The notes under the pieces are model-generated. The model had not been told where the DNA came from. It saw only the letters and a list, made by a program, of their open reading frames with translations, and did no database searches. Shown here piece by piece: positions 1-9,386 of a stretch of DNA of 43,505 bases. The stretch comes from an uncultured Candidatus Altimarinota bacterium. GTDB taxonomy: Bacteria; Patescibacteriota; Gracilibacteria; BD1-5; JAGOOR01. The stretch spans positions 1-43,505 of the forward strand of contig CALEVN010000018.1 in assembly GCA_937924685.1 (NCBI GenBank), read 5' to 3'. The first letter of the stretch is position 1. The number at the start of each line of letters is the position of its first letter. Position numbers and translations under genes: made by a program.

Positions 1-250
1 TGGGCGTGGAAGGTTCAGGTGAAGGAGTAACACGATTTCATTGTGCATCAATTTTCACACGTGGAACTGGTGCCTTCTCAGGAGCTTTTTTCACCTTTCA
101 AATACCAAAATCTCTCCTATCTTCTTCTCATGTTGCTGGAACTGTATTGTTGATTTTCTTTTGCTCTTCTGGTGTTGGCTTTGGCTTCTCTGGTGTGGGC
201 GTGGAAGGTTCAGGTGAAGGAGTAACACGATTTCATTGTGCATCAATTTT
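1..250 (-). repeat. Tandem 195-bp (65-codon) repeat, exact 55-bp cores at 1-55 and 196-250
   Basis: Bases 1-55 recur exactly at 196-250, an offset of 195 bp that keeps the reading frame. The repeated block encodes the KIDAQGNRVTPSPEPSTP segment; the flanking GEEDRRDFG block also recurs (around 100-130 and 320-345) with diverged spacers. The exact identity points to recent duplication or conversion inside the gene. Confidence 0.85.
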
Positions 251-586
251 TATCAATGGTTTTTTGGGGGGTGTTTCCGATTGTTTTCTTGGGACAGGTC
301 GTACTCAAAAATCCCTTCTATCTTCCTCACCCGAAGCAGGAGTTACTTTATTTATTTCTGCTTGTTTTTCTGGTGTTGGTTTTGTTGTTTCTGGTTTATT
401 AGGTTCTGAAGTGGCTGATTTGAGTTTTTTACTTGCATTTTCATTAGCCTTGAGAGTCTTGTCTGGACTAGGAGTTGGGGATGCGGGAGTTTCTTTACTT
501 TCGCCTCTCTTTCAAGCTGTTTCTTGCTTGAAATAATATTTTGGTCGGGAAAATCGAGAGGGAAACATACAATCAGCATACCGCAT
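1..586 (-). CDS. Proline-rich tandem-repeat protein, C-terminus cut by window edge
   Basis: The frame is open from an ATG at 586 to the window edge only if TGA is read as glycine; it contains at least six in-frame TGA codons. The protein begins MRYADCMFPSRFSRPKYYF and becomes a Pro/Glu/Lys/Thr-rich low-complexity chain. A unit of 65 residues repeats, with recognisable blocks GEEDRRDFG, KIDAQGNRVTPSPEPSTP and TPEKPKPTPEEQKK. No signal peptide or membrane segment is visible in the part present. Such chains are often linkers or surface stalks, but I do not recognise a family and the C-terminal part is outside the window. The opposite-strand reading of the same stretch is a composition shadow. 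Confidence 0.6.
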
Positions 587-624
587 TGTGTTCTTTAAAT
601 CAAAAAATGAGCATTTTTATTACT

Positions 625-651
625 TTGTAAATTGTGATTTTTGGATATAAT
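625..651 (+). promoter_or_regulatory. Sigma-70-type promoter for the leader RNA / Nudix / ileS unit
   Basis: TTGTAA (625-630) and a consensus TATAAT (646-651) are 15 bp apart. The predicted start is near 657, giving a leader of about 170 nt before the ATG at 826. Confidence 0.6.
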
Positions 652-656
652 TCCTC

Positions 657-825
657 TATCAGCCCTGACTCCTGCTATCACAGGACGAGCTGAGGGAAGA
701 AATCTCACGAGAGTAGACCCCTCCGACCACTGCACGTGACGCAGACAAATCAAGTACCGCTTTCGGTGGTAACTTTCGCCTCAAAAACGAACCGAAGCAC
801 ACAGTTTATTTTTGTGTGTTTTTTT
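657..825 (+). promoter_or_regulatory. Structured leader RNA ending in an intrinsic terminator at the start codon
   Basis: The leader has no ATG, so it is not a leader-peptide attenuator. It can fold into successive hairpins: 660-663/689-692 with inner 671-674/681-684 (loop CTATCA), 692-696/719-723, 730-733/741-744, and 755-760/766-771. TTCGGT (762-767) can pair instead with ACCGAA (791-796), giving mutually exclusive folds. A terminator, CACACA (798-803) with TGTGTG (813-818) plus seven T, abuts the ATG at 826. Because an isoleucyl-tRNA synthetase lies downstream, a T-box-like element is conceivable: GGTGGTAAC at 765-773 loosely resembles the T-box core. The canonical 14-nt motif is absent, so the class remains undetermined. 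Confidence 0.5.
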
Positions 826-1479
826 ATGTCTGAAATTATCAATACATACTCATTTGATCACCAGGAACAATTGATCCCGATGGATCGAGATGACTTTTAT
901 GCAGAGCAAATTGCACTTGCAGAGTCTGGTCAATCTACCAATAAATATGTTGAGGTAGTGAATGTATTTCTTTTTACAGAGCACGGTGAACTCATTGTTC
1001 AGAAACGTTCTCGAGAAAAGAAACACAATGCCAATTTGCTCGATAAATCTATGGGATGACACGTGCGTTGTGGTGATACCCCGAGTCTGACTGCTATGGT
1101 GGAAACTGTTCAAGAACTACAAACTCCGTCAATCGTTCTAAATAGTAAAATTGATTTTCTCAAAACCTACAAAACTCTCGAAACCTATCTGACAACGACA
1201 GCAATCTTGGAATACATAGGAACTCACGACGTAATAATACCAAAAATTATTAATGGGAAGCCTATTGGTATAGGAAATAGGACGCACATCTTTTTTGGTA
1301 TTTATTGAGGAAAAGTAAAAAACATTGATCGTGAAGCGAAAGGTATTTTGTATTATTCTCTAGAAGACCTCATACAAGAAATGAAAGACTTTCCAGAGAC
1401 TTTTACTCAAGATATGCATCATTATCTCAAACATAATCTTTCAGACATGAGAGAATTTCTAACTTCTATTGGTAAATAA
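826..1479 (+). CDS. Nudix-fold protein (isomerase/hydrolase type), degenerate Nudix box
   Basis: 217 aa with two TGA-Gly codons. The segment EVVNVFLFTEHGELIVQKRS followed by LLDKSMGGHV matches the start of Nudix folds of the isopentenyl-diphosphate isomerase type. In the Nudix helix (TAMVETVQELQ) the usual Arg is Val and one of the metal-binding Glu residues is Gln, so catalysis is uncertain. The start is the ATG directly after the T-run of the leader terminator. The stop is separated by one base from the ATG of ileS (TAATATG), so the two genes are surely co-transcribed. Function is unknown; a Nudix domain also sits inside the neighbouring synthetase. Confidence 0.7.
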
Positions 1480-1480
1480 T

Positions 1481-4400
1481 ATGTCCTTCTCTCTCCCCAA
1501 ATGAAAACCCGAGTTCTCAAAACTCGAAGAATCTATCCTCCAGTATTGGAAGGAAAATAAAACCTTTGAAAAATCAGTCGAATCTCGACCAGCTGAGAAC
1601 CCGTATCGATTTTATGATGGTCCTCCATTTATCACGGGTACTCCGCACTATGGATCGCTTCTTTCTTCGATTATAAAGGATGTCGTTCCTCGCTATCAGA
1701 CTATGCTCGGAAAGCGTGTCGAGCGTGTCTGGGGATGGGATTGTCATGGACTTCCGATTGAGCAAAAAGTACAGAAAAAACTCGGTCTCGAATCAAACAA
1801 AGAGATCGAAGAATCTGAAAAAGGTATTCAATGATTTATCGATGAATGTTACAACTACACACGAGATACTTCCTCTGAATGGAGTTGGTATATCGATCAT
1901 ATCGGGAGATGGGTGGATATGGAAGGCGCGTACCGAACTATGGATCAGAACTATATGGAATCAGTGATGTGGGTTTTTAAGCAAATCTGGGAGAAGTGAT
2001 ATGTCTACGAAGGGAAGCGTGTTTCGTGGTATTCTTGGAAGCTCTCGACACCGATTTCAAATTTTGAAATCGCGATGGATGACAGCTATCAAGATGTCCA
2101 AGATCCAGCGATTACGGTGAAATTTTCGCTCAAAGATGTCAAAAAAGGTGCAGGAGTTATTATTCAGGATGAGGAAGGAAAACTTCTGATGATAAAGAAC
2201 AAAAAAGATGGTCTCTGGAGATTGCCAGGCGGCAACATTGAGACAGGTGAGTCGTATCACGTTGGAGCCTCTCGTGAACTTCTCGAAGAAACGGGGATTA
2301 CGTGTGAATTGACCCCTTATTGTTCGACGTATATTGGTTATCGTGGAGAATTTTACGAAGCTCTTTCGTTTCGAGGTACTGTCCCCGTTGGAACAAAAGT
2401 AAAACTTGAAGAAGAGAAGTTTGGTGACTATGAATATTTTGCTCTTGATGCTCTCCCAATCAGAGCCGAGATTCATCGCATGGAGCATGATCTCATTGAT
2501 TTTCTCACGGGAGTAAGAGAGCCAGTTATCGTTCCTGAAAAGGACAATTCTCGAGAGGTCAATATTCTCGCATGGACGACGACGCCATGGACAATTCCGA
2601 TGCATATGGCACTGGCTGTGAATAAAGATTTACAGTATGTAGCCGTCTATCATGCTGAAGAAGTCTATATTGTTGCTGCTTCACGCGTTGAGACAGTCTT
2701 CAAAGGGAAAGGGGAATATCAAGTTCTCTGTACTCTTCCAGGAGAAGAACTCGTCGGACTTCACTACAATCCACCATTTGATTATTACGCTGGAAAAATT
2801 GATGACAAAAATTTCCGTGTCTATCATGCCGATTTTGTCACAGATACCGACGGTACGGGTATCGCGCACGAAGCACCAGAGTTTGGTGATGTGGATTTCC
2901 AACTTGCGAAAGAAAAGGGTATTCATATCACATCTGCTATTGATGAAGCAGGGAAGTATACGGCTGAAATCTCAGACTATACAGGTACACTCTACCTCAA
3001 TGCTATCGAACCAATTACGGAGCGACTCAAGGCGGAAGGAAAACTCTTCAAAAAAGAAGGTATCACGCACCGCGTCCCATACTGTCCTCGCAGTAATACG
3101 CCACTCATGCAAAAGGCCCAGAAATCATGGTTTATCGATATTCAGAGAATCAAATCAGAGCTCATCGCACAAAATGAATCTATCAACTGGTTCCCAGATC
3201 ATTTCAAGCATGGACGATTTTTGAAATCCCTCGAATCTGCTCCAGACTGGTGTATCTCTCGTTCACGATTTTGGGGAACTCCGATGCCTATCTGGCAAAG
3301 TAGTGATGGCACTGAGCGAGTCGTCATCGATTCTCGAGAAGAGCTCTATCAGAAAAATAAAACACTTGGTCAGATAACAAAGTTTATCTTTGTACGTCAC
3401 GGTGAGAGTGAGGGGAATGTGGAAAGATTTTTTGGAGATACCAAAACACCCTTGACGAAAAATGGGGAAGAACAGGCAAAAAATGTCGTGAAAGAATTAA
3501 AAAATGAAAAAATTGATGTGATTATCTCATCAAATTTTCTCCGTACACAGGAGACCGCAAAACCACTTGCAACGGCTCTCGGGGTAGAAGTTGTAATTGA
3601 TGATCGAGTTGCTGAATGGCATGTTGGAGATTTTCTCGGTCAACCAAGTTATTCACCTGAAGCAAAAGCAGATGCCCAGAGAGCTTATACGGAGCTAGAT
3701 TACGTCCGCTGAGCAACGGGTGAAACTCGTCAGCAGGTATGAAACAGAGCTCTGGATTTTATTGCTGAGATGAGCAAAAAATATCCAGGGAAAACTATCG
3801 CTTTTTTCTCACATAATGGTTTTGGAAAAGTACTTCTTTCGTGTCTCCGAGATGACTCATACCTCAAGAAAAATATAAAAAATTGTCAGATAATACCTTT
3901 CTATATTGATAACAATACAGGCCGTGAACTCAATTTTCATCGCCCAACGATAGATAGGATATATCTTCCTGGTGCTGGTAAAAAACCAAGAAAAGTGCTC
4001 GGTATTCATGGCTGGACTTCAGCTGGCATCCAAAATCCACAAGGAAAATGGTTGCCAATCCAAGAAAAACTTAAAACTATAGGGGTGCAATTTGATGTAC
4101 CAGATTTTGATAAAAATAAGGAAACAAAATACTCACTTTGGAGAAATCATCTCGATACATTGGATGTTGCAAGCTACGATGTGATTATGGCAACAAGTTT
4201 TGGTTGCCCGGTCATTATGCAGTATCTCTGTGAGAAAAATATCAAACTCAAACGACTTATTCTCGTCGCACCAAGTGGACTTAAGGGGAATGAATATCTC
4301 GAAAAAGTGATCCCAGAAATGACTGAAAATGTTGAAAAACTCCGATGACTCGTAGAAGAGATAATCATTCCGCACAGTGAAGATGATGACTCGACGAGTG

Positions 4401-6112
4401 CTCGATTTGAATATGGAAAATCTCTCGCAAAAAGAATTGGTGCAATATTTCTCCCTATAAATGGTGTCGGTCATAAATTTGGAGGTTGGAGTATTGATTT
4501 TCTCTCTTCTCTCATTCAACACGGAGCTCCACTTCGTCGTATCCCCGAAGTTCTCGATGTGTGGATGGACAGTGCTTCGATGCCGTACGCACAAGTGCAT
4601 TATCCGTTTGAAAATCGTGAGAAAATGGAGGCGAGTTTTCCAGCGGATTTTATCGCAGAATATACGGGTCAGATTCGTGCATGGTTCTACGTAATGCACG
4701 CGATTGGTGTCATGGTAAAATGATCACCAGCTTTCAAAAATGTCGCCGTGACGGGTGTTATCAACGGAACTGATGGACGCAAGATGAGTAAATCCTACGG
4801 GAACTATCCTGATCCTCGTGAGACAATTGAAAAATACGGTGCTGATGCGATTCGTTTTTATCTTATGGGTGGGACGCTGATGAAGGGCGAAGATATGACT
4901 TTCTCAGAAGCGGGTATCCAAGAATCGATCAAGCGAGTCCTCCTTCCACTCTGGAATTCGTACACATTCTTTGCGACGTATGCAAATATCGACGGATGGG
5001 ATTTCACGGATTATTCGACGCCAAAAACACACGAGCTCGATACATGGATTATCTCTCGACTGCACACACTGATTCAGGATATCCGTACTTCTATGGACGA
5101 GTACGATCTCCAGAAGACGTGTGATGCGATTATGGTCTTCCTCGACGGACTCAATAACTGGTATATCCGACGTAATCGTCGACGTTTCTGGAGAAGTGAA
5201 CTCGATGCAGATAAAAAAAGCGCCTATGAGACACTCCATGAAGTGTTGGTGACTATGACGAAACTCCTCGCGCCTATCTGTCCATTTATCACCGAGCATC
5301 TCTATCAGCATCTCATGAATACGACGGATTCTGTCCATCTCACTGATTTCCCAGCAGTAAACAAAAAATTGATTAATCTCGAGGTGAACCAGAAAATGGC
5401 AGACCTCCAAGCGCTCACGAATCTCGGTCTTGCGATTCGTGGTCGTGAGAAGCTCCGTGTCCGCCAGCCACTTCGTGCTGCGACTATCACGCTTGAGCTG
5501 GATGAGAGTGGGCTAGAAGTCCTCCGAGAAGAACTCAACGTGAAGGAAATTCACACCGTCAAAGATGTCTCAGAATACGTCACGATTACCTATTCTCCTG
5601 ATGCGAAAAAAATCGGAACAACCGAGAGAAAACAATGGATGAAGACGATTATTGCTGATGCAAAAGCAGGGAAGGGAAACGTCACTCCAGAAGGAACTCT
5701 TGAAATTACCGTCTTAGAAGCACCAGATGGAAGAGTCATTCTTACAGCTGATGAATTTGAAGCCGTATATACACCGAAGGCTGGTTCAACCATTGCCTTT
5801 GCTGGTAGCGCGGGTTATGTCATCGGGCTCGATACGACGCTCGATGAAGAGCTCACCATTGAAGGATATTCACGAGACCTCATTCGTGCCATTCAGGATG
5901 CCCGTAAGGAAATGGGCTTTGAAGTCACTGATAAACTCAATCTCTCACTCAATTCTGATAATGAACTTCTCGGAAAAATCCTCGCAGCTCACAAGGGTAT
6001 GATAGAAAAAGAAACATTGACGGCTATTGAAAAAGAAACATTGAAAATTGACGACTGAAGAGAAGTTGAAATCGACGAAGGATTTAGCATAGCTCTGGCA
6101 CTTATCAAATAA
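1481..6112 (+). CDS. ileS: Isoleucyl-tRNA synthetase with three inserted enzyme domains
   Basis: 1543 aa versus about 1000-1050 for the family, with eight TGA-Gly codons. The IleRS core is clear: PPFITGTPHYGS with the HIGH-equivalent HYGS at residues 56-59, CP1 editing motif WTTTPWTIP near 365, DWCISRSRFWGTPMPIW near 590, WMDSASMPYAQ and YPFEN, and KMSKS at 1101-1105. Insert 1 (about 222-358) is a Nudix domain with a perfect box, GGNIETGESYHVGASRELL then EETGI. Insert 2 (about 635-800) is a histidine phosphatase: RHGE at 639, LRTQETA, VAEWHVGDF, second His at 778. Insert 3 (about 837-1015) is an RBBP9/YdeN-like serine hydrolase: TSFGC nucleophile Ser 906, acidic EDDD near 967, His 998. Core segments LNFHRPTID and PLRRIPEVLDVW separate or flank the inserts, so these are three independent insertions. 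The fourth HIGH residue is Ser, not His. Confidence 0.95.
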
Positions 6113-6121
6113 TATTTTTCT

Positions 6122-6736
6122 ATGTCCCTCGTTATCACCGTCGGTCTTCTCCATCTCCTGGCACTTATTAGTCCTGGTCCAGATTTTATTCTCTGTGCGA
6201 GAAACAGTCTCGCATATTCACGACGGATGGGGCTCTGGACGGCTCTCGGATTTAGTGGAGGTATCGCTGTGCATATGACCTATTGTATTGCCGGGATTGC
6301 TGTGATTATCTCGCAGTCTATCATGCTCTTCAATATAATGAAATGGCTCGGAGCGCTCTATCTCATCTATATCGGTATTCAGTCATGGAGGGCAAAAAGT
6401 ACAACAATACACATTGATGCACACAAACAGAAGCACATGATTTCTCCGTTTCATGCTGTCAAAATGGGATTTCTCACGAATGCTCTTAATCCAAAGGCAA
6501 CGCTCTTCTTTCTCAGTGCATTTACCCTTATCATCTCTCCATCGACACCGATGTGGATACAGCTCACGATAGGTGTCTGGTGTGTCGTGCAGACATTTCT
6601 CTGGTTTGCTTTTGTGGCGACTGTTCTCACTATTCCTCGAGTTCGTCGTATTTTTGAGAAATTTCAGGGATTTTTCAATAAATTTTTTGGTTGAGCGCTT
6701 GTCATACTCGGGATAAAAGTAGCAACGACGGATTAA
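6122..6736 (+). CDS. RhtB/LysE-family amino acid exporter
   Basis: 204 aa integral membrane protein with about five to six hydrophobic helices. The start has the family signature GLLHLLALISPGPDFILCARNSL, and MGFLTNALNPKATLFFLSAF is the typical second conserved helix pair (NxxNPK). One TGA-Gly codon near the end (KFFG-ALVILGIKVATTD) is needed to reach the TAA. It follows ileS by nine bases, so it is probably in the same transcript. The family exports homoserine, threonine, lysine or homoserine lactones; the substrate here cannot be read from the sequence. The threonine/isoleucine-related genes nearby make an amino acid substrate plausible. Confidence 0.85.
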
Positions 6737-6779
6737 TTGAAGTCTTGAAAAAGATATAAGAATAGGGCAGAATAGAAGT

Positions 6780-7460
6780 ATGTGAAAAAGAGATGCATCA
6801 TTTTTTCGAACAGCTCTTCAGCAAAGAGTAAAGAGTGGTGAATTTCGTGAAGTCGGAGAAGGTGGTGCTGATTGAGACGGTAAACAATCAACCGAATTTA
6901 TCGAAATACGCCCATTATCACAGACTGAGTCGGGACTCTGAGTGCTTCACTACATTGATAAAACTCTCGCAGAAGTAGATGCAAAAAAACGTCATAGCGT
7001 ACGAATGACTGATTTTCTCATACAGGCTCACAAAATGGGAAAACTTCATCCTATTTTTGAATGTGTCGAGATATTTGGTCGAGCAAGAAAACGCTATTAT
7101 ATCGGGCGATCTATCCCGGGGGAGACGTGGTCTGCATGTGTATTTCAAGACCATGAATCAGAAGAACTGAGTGATACTATTTTTGACATTGCTCGTCGAG
7201 TTTTACGCCGTAACATGAGAGAATTGGGTATTACTTTTTGAAACCATGGAAGTGATTTGAAACCATGGAATTTTCTCATCAATAAAGAGATGTATGATTT
7301 TCTCGAAGCTGAGAGACAAAAGACAGAAATAGATCATATTGAGATGATTATGCCTGTATCTCGAGCAGTAACTGAGGAATTGCAAATTCTGGATGAGTGG
7401 GCAGCAGCAGGAGCCCGTATCTATCTTTTTGATTTTGGGACGTGGAGGTTGCCAAAATAA
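6780..7460 (+). CDS. Small protein-kinase-like (PKL) phosphotransferase, unknown substrate
   Basis: 226 aa with four TGA-Gly codons, the second codon included. Near residue 155-168 it reads NHGSDLKPWNFLIN, which resembles the kinase catalytic loop (H-x-D-L-K-P-x-N), and near the C-terminus IYLFDFGTWRLPK, which resembles the Mg-binding DFG motif. Spacing of about 55 residues between the two is larger than in typical kinases. No clear glycine-rich loop is visible in the N-terminal part. It could be a minimal kinase or lipopolysaccharide-kinase-like enzyme, or a degenerate relative. It stands alone between the exporter and the attenuated methyltransferase gene. Confidence 0.55.
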
Positions 7461-7462
7461 TT

Positions 7463-7489
7463 TTGATTTTTCAGACGTTAGTCTATACT
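7463..7489 (+). promoter_or_regulatory. Promoter for leaderless leader-peptide transcript
   Basis: TTGATT (7463-7468) and TATACT (7484-7489) are 15 bp apart. The -10 box ends six bases before the ATG at 7496, so transcription should begin at or next to the AUG. Confidence 0.65.
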
Positions 7490-7495
7490 TCTCTT

Positions 7496-7552
7496 ATGCG
7501 AATTATTTCTTCATCTCTTATGATGCGTCTGTTCACCTTTGTGACCAGGTAG
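7496..7552 (+). CDS. Leader peptide MRIISSSLMMRLFTFVTR (Met-sensing attenuator)
   Basis: An 18-codon ORF ending in TAG lies between a promoter and a strong terminator in front of a homocysteine methyltransferase gene. Tandem Met codons lie at 7520-7525. The segment TGACCAGG (7542-7549) can pair with CCTCGGTCA (7580-7588, one bulged C), which would destroy the terminator. A ribosome stalled on the Met codons would cover roughly to 7538 and leave that segment free; a ribosome reaching the stop would mask it. This geometry fits attenuation by charged tRNA-Met. Confidence 0.65.
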   Translation: MRIISSSLMMRLFTFVTR

Positions 7553-7575
7553 TTTTTCGTATAATTTTATACTTT

Positions 7576-7609
7576 AATCCCTCGGTCATTCCGAGGGATT
7601 TTTATTTTA
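7576..7609 (+). terminator. Attenuator terminator before the homocysteine methyltransferase gene
   Basis: AATCCCTCGG (7576-7585) and CCGAGGGATT (7591-7600) form a perfect 10-bp stem with a TCATT loop, followed by TTTATTTT. It lies 14 bases before the ATG at 7623. Confidence 0.85.
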
Positions 7610-7622
7610 TAGAGACCTATTT

Positions 7623-8516
7623 ATGCCATTTATTCTTGGAGCTCCTACAGGAGACGCATATGATGCACGGAGGGTAACAGTTGATTCCCTTGGAGCACTG
7701 ATGCTCGACAAAAAAATTGTCAATGACTCATGGGATGCGTGAGCTCGTATGATACCTTCAGGGACGTATAGACTCGGATCGCAACTGAGAGGGGATAGGG
7801 CAGAGCCTTTGGATGATTTTCTGGCGGAGATGTTTCAGGTTATTTTTGATAGTAAGTATAAGGTGCTCACAGCCATGAAACAAGTCCATCCTGAGATGTT
7901 CCCAATTATTAATTTGCACGGTGTAGGCACAGAGCCATATCGATGACCACATCAGACTGTCTGACAAATACAGGAATACCATGGAAGTATGATAGAACAA
8001 TGTCTCAACCGTGCATTCCCGCATGCACGCGCTCCACTCCTCTATGAGCTCATACCAACCATCGAAGAAGCGTGTGGTATAGCACATCTGTGTCGCCAGA
8101 ATAACTGGCGTGTTGTTATCAGTTTGTATGTCAAAAAAAATCCAGAATGACATCTCTGTATACAAAATGCTCAAGGATGATTGATACCACTTGAAGATGG
8201 TATGCATCAAATAGAAGACGTCGCCGATAAGCAGAATTGTTGGTATTCATTTAATTGTTTTGACCCACGATTGGTCGATGAGCTTATCGCACTCCTCAGA
8301 GAGTCTCAGCTGTGGTCGAGAGTACGAGGCATGTATCCCAATCTCGCAGATGCAGAAAATGATCCACAGTTCACATCACTTTGGCACGACGGCATAGAAC
8401 AAAATTTGGTGTCATGGAATCCACCAGAAGACGATATGCCAGCCTTTATTGGTGCTTGCTGTGGTTCAACTCCAGAGCATATTCGACGCCTTCATCTTCT
8501 TATTCAGTGAAAATAA
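7623..8516 (+). CDS. Homocysteine S-methyltransferase family protein
   Basis: 297 aa with six TGA-Gly codons. The C-terminal FIGACCGSTPEHIRRL is the family zinc motif (GGCC-G-TPEHI), carrying two of the zinc-binding cysteines; the third is expected in NCFDP near residue 215. Enzymes of this family transfer a methyl group, commonly from S-methylmethionine or methyl-cobalamin/folate donors, to homocysteine to give methionine in the cytosol. The N-terminal half is divergent (GAPTGDAYDARR instead of the usual DGG-TEL start), so the donor is uncertain. The Met-containing leader peptide and terminator upstream support a role in methionine supply. It is followed by one base and the next ATG. Confidence 0.75.
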
Positions 8517-8517
8517 T

Positions 8518-8844
8518 ATGGCCTTTGATTTTCACGATATTGAATCTCGCATTCGAGTAGATTTTCCTTGTCATCCAGACAGTATTTGAGATATTTTCAA
8601 AGAAGTAAGAGAGGCAGTTTCTGCTCATATTTTTCTTCATAAACTTCGCCCGAGAGATACCTTTCAGATGAGATTAGCGGCGCAAGATGAATATCTGCGA
8701 AATGTACCACCAGAAGAGCAGACGTATCTCATTATTCATTTTGGCGAAAAGATTCTGGACGATGATTATTTGAATCATCTTCGTTCCTACTACTGAAAAG
8801 TGTTTTTCTTTCATATCTACCTCAATCATTCTCTTATTCTTTAA
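8518..8844 (+). CDS. Hypothetical protein, 108 aa
   Basis: The frame starts at a TAATATG junction with the methyltransferase gene and ends at TAA, with two TGA-Gly codons (DSIG-DIF, SYYG-KVFF). It is a soluble, acidic-to-neutral protein with a conserved-looking core RVDFPCHPDSIGDIFKEV and an alternating hydrophobic YLIIHFGEKIL strand. I do not recognise a family. Its position right behind the homocysteine methyltransferase implies co-transcription and control by the same Met attenuator. Confidence 0.6.
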
Positions 8845-8851
8845 TTTTTTT

Positions 8852-9334
8852 ATGCATACCCCTTATCTTACCACGCCTATTTCTGTTGATACACTTTGGC
8901 ATACCAATTGGGGTTTTTGTGTACGGACTATTCTCTCGGGTCAGGCGACTGATTTTTTTCTTGATCATCGTCTCGGATGATCGCATCGTGAATACACACA
9001 GAGTTTTATCGATGGTACGAGAAAAGAACACGAAAATACTTCAAACAAAACTGGTACACCGAATCAGCTCTTATCCTGAGTGATTGCCCATGTCAAAGCC
9101 AGAATTATAGCAACGTGAGATGATATACCACTCGACCCACGAGAAGCTCTCTTAACCGTGCAGAAGCTCTGGAACGCTCGTATAGAACGGGCAAAACTAG
9201 AGGATAGGCCAGGATTAGAGGAGTACAGAGATGGGCTATGTCAGGGAATCCATCAGGTCATTGATGGAAACCTCTCTTCGGTAATAGCACTCAAGGGTAT
9301 TATATGAGTTTTAGAGAGCTTAAAAAACAGTTAA
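8852..9334 (+). CDS. Hypothetical protein, 160 aa
   Basis: ATG follows the previous stop by seven bases in a T-rich stretch. Four TGA-Gly codons are needed to reach the TAA. No transmembrane segment or signal peptide is seen; the second half (DPREALLTVQKLWNARIERA) looks helical. I do not recognise the family. It is the last gene of the Met-attenuated group, since a new promoter follows. Confidence 0.55.
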
Positions 9335-9344
9335 ATGACATAAT

Positions 9345-9373
9345 TTGACTAATATATAAAATTTGCATAATAC
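9345..9373 (+). promoter_or_regulatory. Promoter of the threonine dehydratase gene
   Basis: TTGACT (9345-9350) and TAATAC (9368-9373) with a 17-bp spacer, 13 bases upstream of the ATG at 9387. Confidence 0.6.
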
Positions 9374-9386
9374 TATTTATTAAATC

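Noticed and set aside
6..536. Plus-strand 176-aa ORF rich in Gly, Phe and Ser
   Set aside because: It is the antisense shadow of the proline-rich repeat gene; the minus-strand frame has a sensible composition and in-phase repeats.
657..825. Firm T-box call
   Set aside because: Only a loose GGTGGTAAC similarity; the canonical T-box core and specifier loop could not be placed.
1481..6112. Reading the ileS region as several genes or pseudogenes (separate Nudix, phosphatase, hydrolase)
   Set aside because: The frame is continuous with TGA as Gly and IleRS core motifs alternate with the inserts, so it is one protein.
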